Shown in pieces: positions 1 to 4,158 of a stretch of DNA of 9,220 nucleotides. The translations under genes and the position numbers were made by a program. Source of the stretch: Opitutaceae bacterium. GTDB taxonomy: Bacteria; Verrucomicrobiota; Verrucomicrobiia; Opitutales; Opitutaceae. The first letter of the stretch is position 1. Each line of letters opens with the position of its first letter. The DNA is taken from NCBI GenBank assembly GCA_031272375.1, contig JAISTY010000211.1, positions 1 to 9,220 on the forward strand, read 5' to 3'. Under the pieces are notes generated by a model. That model saw nothing but the letters and a program-made list of their open reading frames with translations. It ran no database searches and was not told the DNA's origin.

Positions 1-567
1 GGCGATGCCTTCGCCCAAAACGGCTTCACCTTCTACCTCGACGCCGACTTCTCCAACGTCCACGTCGGCTCCTACGGCGCCACCGACAACTTCGGCGACA
101 CCGCCACCGGCGGCTCCAAGGACAACACCGCCTACCTCCACAACCAGCTCTACAACAGCAGCTTCGCCGCCAACCTCTTCCTCGACGGCGACTTGTTCAG
201 CGACCCATCCGCCGTATATTCCCTGAACATCAACAACATCGGCGGCAGCGTGAGCATCACCGATTGGACCCTCTACAAGCAGAACTGCAGCAGTGTCGGC
301 TTCCTCCTCTTCACCGTCACCGGCGCCATGGACCAAGGCACCTGGAACCTCCTCGGTCTCAACGCCAGCGACGGCTGGAGCCTCTCCTGGATGGACAACG
401 CCGAAGGCCACCACCAACTCTGGCTCTTCTACGCGAACCCGACCCGCATCCCCGAACCCGCGACCACCGCCCTCCTGCTTGGACTGCTCGCTCTCGCCGC
501 GCTGTTTCTGTTTCACCACAAAGGACACAAAGGGTTTCCCAAAGGTCACAAAGCCCCAAACCTTTGA
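1..567 (+). CDS. PEP-CTERM sorting domain protein, 3' part (5' end outside window)
   Basis: The frame is open from base 1 and gives 188 residues before a TGA stop; the start lies upstream of the window. The visible part is a secreted-type domain rich in Asn, Ser, Gly, Asp and aromatic residues with likely beta structure. It ends in a C-terminal sorting signal: RIPEPA at about residues 149-154, then a hydrophobic helix of Leu and Ala (about 155-171), then a basic tail. This is the PEP-CTERM architecture, which exosortase recognises and cleaves during export to the cell envelope. No catalytic domain is recognised in the visible part, so its role (matrix or surface protein) is open. The tail is odd: instead of a few Arg residues it has about 17 residues rich in His, Lys and Gly, starting FHHKGHKG. 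These are encoded by a dispersed repeat, and the stop codon lies in a second repeat module. A short frame beginning at 193 is only the distal part of this gene. Confidence 0.85.
   Translation, partial: GDAFAQNGFTFYLDADFSNVHVGSYGATDNFGDTATGGSKDNTAYLHNQLYNSSFAANLFLDGDLFSDPSAVYSLNINNIGGSVSITDWTLYKQNCSSVGFLLFTVTGAMDQGTWNLLGLNASDGWSLSWMDNAEGHHQLWLFYANPTRIPEPATTALLLGLLALAALFLFHHKGHKGFPKGHKAPNL
512..553 (+). repeat. Dispersed repeat module (CACAAAGGACACAAAGG type) inside a coding 3' end
   Basis: The sequence TTCACCACAAAGGACACAAA starts at 512 and is followed by a degenerate second AAAGGTCACAAAG unit. A related module (TTCACCACAGGGACACGGAG) lies on the minus strand at 9002-9023. Here the repeat is translated and forms the basic His/Lys/Gly tail of the PEP-CTERM protein. 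Confidence 0.6.
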
Positions 568-583
568 ACAGAAGTTAAGAAGA
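564..583 (+). repeat. Repeat module A, copy 1
   Basis: TTGAACAGAAGTTAAGAAGA. It is identical over 20 bases to 3979-3998 and recurs in inverted form at 648-667 with two mismatches. The TGA at 565-567 inside this module is the stop codon of the PEP-CTERM gene. Confidence 0.8.
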
Positions 584-643
584 ACAAACCGGAAGGCTCT
601 GTTCGTCCGCGGCGCCCCACCCGGCATTACGCGCCCCTCTTCC

Positions 644-671
644 TCCCTCTTCTTCTCTTCTGTTCAAAAAA
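644..671 (-). repeat. Repeat module A, inverted copy
   Basis: Read on the minus strand this starts TTTTTTGAACAGAAG and ends AGAAGAGGGA. It matches 3975-4002 in 26 of 28 positions. With copy 1 it forms an inverted repeat of 18 matches in 20 around a 64-base spacer, which could fold into a long hairpin. Confidence 0.75.
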
Positions 672-672
672 T

Positions 673-705
673 CCTTCGCGTCTTCGCGCCTTCGCTGTTC
701 CAAAA
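673..705 (-). repeat. Three-unit CTTCGCG short tandem with GAACAG leader
   Basis: CTTCGCG-like units begin at 674, 682 and 690, an 8-base period. Read on the minus strand it is TTTTGGAACAGCGAAGG followed by further CGAAG units, so it opens with the same GAACAG core as module A. It resembles the short intergenic repeats scattered through some verrucomicrobial genomes (from memory). Confidence 0.6.
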
Positions 706-726
706 CCTCTTCTGAATGAGTGTCCA

Positions 727-787
727 TTAGTGGTTAACAAAAGCCCTCTCCGCGCCCTCCGTCCCTCTCTGCGCTCTCTGTGTAAAG
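727..787 (+). repeat. Repeat modules F (TTAGTGGTTAA) and B (CGCGCCCTC / CTCTGTG), copy 1
   Basis: TTAGTGGTTAA at 727-737 is identical to 4057-4067. It is followed by pyrimidine-rich units with CCGCGCCCTC and GCGCTCTCTGTG, matched in kind and order at 4080-4107. The aminotransferase stop codon (788-790, read on the minus strand) directly abuts this module. Confidence 0.65.
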
Positions 788-2005
788 TTAAGACTTCCTT
801 GCGTTAAGGAAGCGTTCCATGCGGTCGCAGGCGGTCAGGATTTGCTCGTAGCTCGTCGCGAAACAGGCGCGGACGTGCCCGGATCCGTTGGCGCCAAAGG
901 CCGTTCCGGGAACAACGGCCACTTTCTCCTCGCGGAGAAGGTTCACGGCGAAGGCGTGCTCATCAAGCCCGCTGGCGGTGATGTCGGGGAATGCGTAGAA
1001 GGAGCCGCGCGGAAGGTGGCAGCGGAGACCGGCGGCGTTGAGGCGGCGGACAATGAGGTCGCGCCGGCGCTGGTATTGCTCGCGCATCTTGAGGACGTTT
1101 TCCCAGCCGTTGCGGAGCGCCTCGACGGCCGCCTCCTGCGAGATGATGGAGGCGCACATCATCGAGTATTGGTGCACCTTCATCATGGCGTCCACGAGCG
1201 GCGCCGGCCCGCAGGCGTAGCCCACGCGCCAGCCCGTCATCGCGAACGCCTTCGAGAAGCCGTGGAGAAAAATCGTGCGCTCCGCCATCCCGGGAAGGCT
1301 GGCGATGCTCGTGTGCTCCCCGTCAAACGTGAGTTCCGAGTAAATCTCGTCGCTCAAAACAAGGATGTCCTTCTCGCGGCAGAAGGCCGCGATGCCCTCG
1401 AGTTGGGCGCGGCTGCAGGTGCCGCCGGTCGGGTTGCAGGGCAGGTTCAGCACGAGGAGCTTGACGCCGGGGCGCCACGCCGCCCGCAACGCCTCCGCCG
1501 TGAGCGCAAACCGGTCCGCCGCCGTCGTCGGAACGGGAATGGCCTCGCCGCGGGCGAGGGTGACTCCGGGGTTGTAGGAAACGTAGCAGGGCTGGTGGTA
1601 AAGCACCTTGTCGCCGCTGTCGCAGAGCGCGCGGAAGGCGAGGTCGAGCGCCTCGCTCACCCCCACGGTGACGAGGATCTGGTCGTCCGGACGGTAGGAA
1701 ATGTTGAAGTGGGCGGCCACGTAGTCGCTGATCGCCCGCCGGAGTTCGGGCAGCCCGAGGTTGGAGGTGTAGTAGGTTTTGCCTTTCTCAATGGCGTAGA
1801 TCGCCGCCTCGCGAATGTGCCAGGGGGTGACAAAATCAGGCTCGCCGACGCCGAGGGAGATGACGTCGCCGCCTTTCATTTTGGCGACGAGCTCGAAGAA
1901 ATCGCGGATGCCGCTCTTGGGGAGGCCGGCGACGTGGGCGGCGATCCAGCGGGCGGCGTTGCCGGCGTTCGCGGACGGGGCGGGCGTTTGGGCGGGCGCG
2001 CTCAT
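788..2005 (-). CDS. alaT: PLP-dependent class I aminotransferase, AlaT (YugH)-like
   Basis: 405 residues, the normal length for the aspartate aminotransferase fold type I family. It transfers an amino group between an amino acid and a 2-oxo acid in the cytoplasm using pyridoxal phosphate. Visible landmarks are SLGVGEPDF (about 50-58), the NPTG motif at 191-194, SDEIY at 218-222 (Asp219 contacts the PLP ring nitrogen), GFSKAFAMTGWR with the Schiff-base Lys252 and phosphate-binding Arg260, and Arg379 for the substrate carboxylate. The whole pattern (SGIRDFFELV, ISLGVGEPDFVT, MMKVHQYSMMCA) closely resembles my recollection of Bacillus YugH/AlaT, an alanine transaminase, so alanine/pyruvate/glutamate is the best guess; aspartate or aromatic substrates remain possible. 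The ATG at 2005 is preceded by a GAGGGGG sequence overlapping the stop of the Lrp gene, 17 bases away. All key residues are intact. Confidence 0.93.
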   Translation of the reverse strand: MSAPAQTPAPSANAGNAARWIAAHVAGLPKSGIRDFFELVAKMKGGDVISLGVGEPDFVTPWHIREAAIYAIEKGKTYYTSNLGLPELRRAISDYVAAHFNISYRPDDQILVTVGVSEALDLAFRALCDSGDKVLYHQPCYVSYNPGVTLARGEAIPVPTTAADRFALTAEALRAAWRPGVKLLVLNLPCNPTGGTCSRAQLEGIAAFCREKDILVLSDEIYSELTFDGEHTSIASLPGMAERTIFLHGFSKAFAMTGWRVGYACGPAPLVDAMMKVHQYSMMCASIISQEAAVEALRNGWENVLKMREQYQRRRDLIVRRLNAAGLRCHLPRGSFYAFPDITASGLDEHAFAVNLLREEKVAVVPGTAFGANGSGHVRACFATSYEQILTACDRMERFLNARKS

Positions 2006-2017
2006 GGGCGGTTGCGG

Positions 2018-2024
2018 CCCCCTC
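2018..2024 (-). promoter_or_regulatory. Candidate ribosome binding site of the aminotransferase gene
   Basis: GAGGGGG lies 12 bases before the ATG at 2005 and overlaps the TGA stop of the upstream regulator gene. It supports 2005 as the start and translational coupling of the pair. The spacing is a little long. It is the only start in the window with such a sequence. Confidence 0.4.
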
Positions 2025-2511
2025 ACGGGGCGATGTTGAGGCGTTCGCCGGGGTTGTCGGCGCCGCCGAGGTTGAATCCCTGCTCCTTGTAGGAGCGGAG
2101 CATGAAGTGGGTGGCGGTGGAGAGGACGCCTTCGAGCGTCGAGAGTTTTTCCGAGACAAACCGCGCGACTTTCTGCAGGGACGCTCCGCGGACGAAAACG
2201 AGGAGGTCGTAGCCGCCGGACATGAGGTAGCAGGACTCGACCTCGTCGAAGCGCCCGATGCGCTCGGCGAGGCGGTTGAACCCGCCGCCGCGCTCGGGGG
2301 TGAGGCGCACCTCGATGACCGCGCGGACGGCGGCGTTGGCGGCCTCCTCGCGCGACAGATCGAGCACGGGGCGCCAGCCGAGGAAGACTTTGTCCTTCTT
2401 GAGCTGTTCGAGGTGGCTGTTGACGGCGTCGGCGGAGAGGCCGGAGACGCGCGCCATCTGTTCCGTCGAAAGGCATTCGCCTTCGAGCAGGAGTTTGAGA
2501 ACCGGGTTCAT
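2023..2511 (-). CDS. alaR: Lrp/AsnC family transcriptional regulator, AlaR (YugG)-like
   Basis: 162 residues, typical of the Lrp/AsnC family. The N-terminus (about 14-36) is a helix-turn-helix: LSTEQMARVSGLSADAVNSH. A short linker (about 43-60) leads to the RAM ligand-binding and oligomerisation domain (about 62-142), with IEVRLTPERG, the diagnostic GGYDLLV turn at 99-105, and EGVLSTATHFMLRSYK near the end. Family members bind amino acids and switch operon promoters. The domain resembles what I recall of Bacillus AlaR (YugG), which activates the adjacent alanine transaminase gene. Here too the regulator lies immediately upstream of the aminotransferase, 17 bases apart on the same strand, so local control is the natural inference. 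The ATG at 2511 gives a full-length domain. No Shine-Dalgarno sequence is visible before it. The 67-base gap to the preceding gene has no clear terminator. Confidence 0.92.
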   Translation of the reverse strand: MNPVLKLLLEGECLSTEQMARVSGLSADAVNSHLEQLKKDKVFLGWRPVLDLSREEAANAAVRAVIEVRLTPERGGGFNRLAERIGRFDEVESCYLMSGGYDLLVFVRGASLQKVARFVSEKLSTLEGVLSTATHFMLRSYKEQGFNLGGADNPGERLNIAP

Positions 2512-2578
2512 GGCGCGGAGGGTTTCAAATTCCCCGCGGCGGACGCCAACACAAAAAGCGGGCGGGCGGGGCGCGGCG

Positions 2579-3418
2579 TCATTGGGGAACCGGCGCGCCG
2601 GTGACGAGGGCGTGGAGGCGCGCGGGGGCCTCGTGGACGTCGGGTTTGCCGGCGGAGGAGAGGGCGATGTAGCGCGGGGCGGCGGCTTGTCCGGGGGCGT
2701 CCGCGGGCGCGGCGGCGGCGGTGACCGGGGGCGTTTTCACCTCGAAGGGTGCCGCGAACCGCACCGTGAGCATGTCGTGCGCGTGGCGGCGCGCCCCGGC
2801 GAGGCGTTGCCCGTAGCCGGTCGGCAGCTCGGCGCGCAGGGTGACGGAGAGGCGGTGGAAGCCGGGTTCGATGTCCTCCGTGGAAACCACGGGCAGCGCG
2901 TAGACCGCCGTCTGCCCGGCGGCGAGGTGCAGCCGCGCGTAGGTCTGCCGGGGGCGTCCAAGGCTTTCAAGGTGCCCGAAACGCGCGACGATGACGCGCT
3001 GGCGCGAGGTGTAGTTTTCCAGAAAAAGCAGGAGGCGCGCGGTGCCGCCGGGAACAAGGGCGTCGGGCTGGAAAAAGGTCGTGGCCGCCACGCCGCGGCA
3101 GGTGCAAAGGATGTCAAAGCCAAGCTCGCCGGAGAGGACGGATTGCGAGGCGGGCGTGGCGACGCGCCCGCGGTATTCCGCGATGATGCGCCAGAGACCG
3201 AAAAGTCCGGGCGCGCCGAGGACGGCGAGGGGCACCCAGAACCAGGGGGCGGCGGGTTCGTTTTCGCGGCAGAGCAGCGACAAGGTGCCGGCGGCCAGCA
3301 GCGCTATAATGGTGAGGACGACGCCGATGGCGCCGGCGTGCTGCCGCGGGCCGCTGTCGGGGGTGTTGTCCGGCGTTTCGGTGCGGAGGGTTTCGGGGGA
3401 GACGGGTTGGGTGGACAT
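2579..3418 (-). CDS. Unrecognised two-helix membrane protein with a periplasmic or cytoplasmic beta-rich domain
   Basis: 279 residues; I do not recognise a family. The order is: a polar Pro/Thr/Glu-rich N-terminus (1-27), a hydrophobic helix at about 28-50, a short Arg/Glu/Pro loop, a second helix at about 58-80, then a basic stop (EYRGR). Next is a domain of about 130 residues (95-228) of alternating hydrophobic segments such as ARLLLFLEN, TAVYALPVVS, HRLSVTLRAELP and MLTVRFAAPF. This suggests an immunoglobulin-like beta sandwich. An Ala/Pro-rich linker (about 230-248) and a short C-terminal tail follow. Cys105 and Cys107 form a CTC pair. Codon use matches the neighbours, so it looks native. 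It begins 54 bases after the gene for the 148-residue membrane protein, suggesting co-transcription. No Shine-Dalgarno sequence precedes the ATG. Function unknown. Confidence 0.75.
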   Translation of the reverse strand: MSTQPVSPETLRTETPDNTPDSGPRQHAGAIGVVLTIIALLAAGTLSLLCRENEPAAPWFWVPLAVLGAPGLFGLWRIIAEYRGRVATPASQSVLSGELGFDILCTCRGVAATTFFQPDALVPGGTARLLLFLENYTSRQRVIVARFGHLESLGRPRQTYARLHLAAGQTAVYALPVVSTEDIEPGFHRLSVTLRAELPTGYGQRLAGARRHAHDMLTVRFAAPFEVKTPPVTAAAAPADAPGQAAAPRYIALSSAGKPDVHEAPARLHALVTGAPVPQ

Positions 3419-3472
3419 GTTGGAAAAGTCGGAAAAACGGTGGCGGCGTGTTCGGGTGCGGCAAACAGTTTG

Positions 3473-3919
3473 TTAACCGGAATGGCGGCGCCGGTGGCCG
3501 ACGCGCACCGCCATCACAAGGCCGAGGAGGATGCAAATTTTGACGGCGATGCCCTCGGTCATGCGGTGGGGCTGCAGGAAAACGCAGGTGAGTTGCAGCA
3601 CGAGGTAGAAGGAAAGGGCGGCGCAGGCGGAGCGGAACGGCGCGTATTTCGCCCATATCCAAAGAAATAGAAGAACCGCGCTCGTCACCAACATGCCGAG
3701 GGTGACGTGGTGGATGTTGGGGTCGGGGGCGCGTCCGCTGTGGACGAAGAAGGTGTTGCTCATCCAGACGTAAGCCGGGTAGAGGGCGCTCAGGAGTTGC
3801 ACGAGGGCGGAGACGAAGAGCCAGTCGCGCCCCGAGATGATTTGCTGTTCGCGCGCGGAGCGTGACTGGCTCGCGCGCAAAACGCGTAGCGTTTGCTGTA
3901 TCGTTGTTTGGGTATTCAT
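3473..3919 (-). CDS. Unrecognised small four-helix membrane protein
   Basis: 148 residues with no family that I recognise. A polar, Gln/Arg-rich N-terminus (1-31) precedes four hydrophobic segments at about 32-52, 73-90, 95-115 and 123-140. The protein ends in the basic tail GHRRRHSG. By the positive-inside rule both ends are probably cytoplasmic. The loop between helices 1 and 2 (about 54-72) holds several His, Asp and Pro residues. The reading frame is supported by its hydrophobic periodicity, G/C-ending codons and the compact position before the 279-residue gene. Its upstream region is entirely dispersed repeat sequence, with a possible -10 element (TGTAAT) 13 bases before the ATG. No Shine-Dalgarno sequence is seen. 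Function unknown. Confidence 0.72.
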   Translation of the reverse strand: MNTQTTIQQTLRVLRASQSRSAREQQIISGRDWLFVSALVQLLSALYPAYVWMSNTFFVHSGRAPDPNIHHVTLGMLVTSAVLLFLWIWAKYAPFRSACAALSFYLVLQLTCVFLQPHRMTEGIAVKICILLGLVMAVRVGHRRRHSG

Positions 3920-3931
3920 GGGTGGTTTTTT

Positions 3932-3957
3932 TATTACACGGAGTTCACGGAGAGAGG
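3932..3957 (+). repeat. Repeat module D (ACACGGAGTTCACGGAGA)
   Basis: ACACGGAGTTCACGGAGA is a short internally repeated unit (CACGGAG...CACGGAG), related in style to the CACGGAT units near 8914. On the minus strand it includes the TGTAAT hexamer close to the start of the 148-residue gene. Confidence 0.5.
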
Positions 3958-3974
3958 AGGGATGGCGCGGAGGT

Positions 3975-4002
3975 TTTTTTGAACAGAAGTTAAGAAGAGG
4001 GA
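3975..4002 (+). repeat. Repeat module A, copy 3
   Basis: Starts TTTTTTGAACAGAAG and ends AGAAGAGGGA. Positions 3979-3998 are identical to 564-583, and the full 28 bases match the inverted copy at 644-671 in 26 positions. Confidence 0.8.
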
Positions 4003-4038
4003 CGTAGATGTTGGGAGGAAAATATTTGTTTCAAGAGG

Positions 4039-4058
4039 CGGCGCGTTGCGCCGTTTTT
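4039..4058 (+). terminator. Short GC hairpin with T5, oriented against the genes
   Basis: CGGCGC, loop GTT, GCGCCG, then TTTTT. The 6-base stem and T tract read as an intrinsic terminator on the plus strand, but no plus-strand gene lies upstream of it. On the minus strand no T tract follows the stem. It may be part of the repeat element or end an antisense transcript. Confidence 0.3.
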
Positions 4059-4107
4059 AGTGGTTAAGAAGGATTTGGCTCTCTGTGCGCTCCGCGCCCT
4101 CTGTGAG
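4057..4107 (+). repeat. Repeat modules F and B, copy 2
   Basis: TTAGTGGTTAA (4057-4067) matches 727-737 exactly. GGCTCTCTGTGCGCTCCGCG and CCCTCTGTGA then follow, as in 746-781. Confidence 0.6.
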
Positions 4108-4124
4108 GAACCTTTTTCTCATTT

Positions 4125-4158
4125 GGAAATCCGTGTTAATCCGTGAAATCTGTGGATG
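4125..4158 (+). repeat. Repeat module C, copy overlapping the pump's 3' end
   Basis: Begins GGAAATCCGTGTTAATCCG and ends GAAATCTGTGGATG. It matches 8956-8989 at 28 of 34 positions. Read on the minus strand, part of it encodes the last residues and the TAA stop of the RND pump. Confidence 0.75.

Larger units (their letters stand above)
568..787. other. Gene-free gap between convergent genes, filled with repeats
   Basis: This 220-base gap separates the convergent PEP-CTERM and aminotransferase genes. It contains no credible reading frame. In order it holds repeat module A, a C-rich unrecognised stretch (584-643), an inverted module A (644-671), a CTTCGCG tandem (673-705), and the TTAGTGGTTAA plus CGCGCCCTC modules (727-787). 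No intrinsic terminator with a T tract is visible for either gene. Confidence 0.7.
3920..4135. other. Gene-free gap filled with repeats between the RND pump and the small membrane protein
   Basis: This 216-base gap lies downstream of the pump and upstream of the 148-residue gene. It has no credible reading frame. Between 3932 and 4135 it holds module D, module A, a short GC hairpin, modules F and B, and the start of module C. The order A, then F, then B is the same as in 564-787. Confidence 0.7.

Noticed and set aside
673..705. CTTCGCG tandem or other repeats as a CRISPR array
   Set aside because: The units are 8 bases apart with no spacers, and no cas genes are present.
794..812. Hairpin CTTCCTT-GCGTT-AAGGAAG as terminator of the aminotransferase gene
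   Set aside because: It lies in the last codons, the stem is AT-containing and short, and no T tract follows on the minus strand.
842..2092. Long plus-strand frame opposite the aminotransferase (and similar ones at 2258-3670, 5108-5905, 5978-6712, 6839-7816 and 7835-8611)
   Set aside because: They are mirror frames of strongly GC3-biased minus-strand genes. Their translations are low-complexity Gly/Ala/Arg/Asp/Glu-rich with no family motifs, while the opposite strand encodes recognisable proteins.
2006..2476. N-terminal extension of the aminotransferase frame up to 2476
   Set aside because: It overlaps the Lrp gene in another frame and is Arg/Pro-rich without domain features. The family's N-terminus fits the ATG at 2005, with a ribosome binding sequence just before it.
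2548..2578. GC-rich stretch followed by TTTTT on the minus strand after the 279-residue gene, as a terminator
   Set aside because: The GC-rich part is nearly all C on that strand and cannot form a stem.
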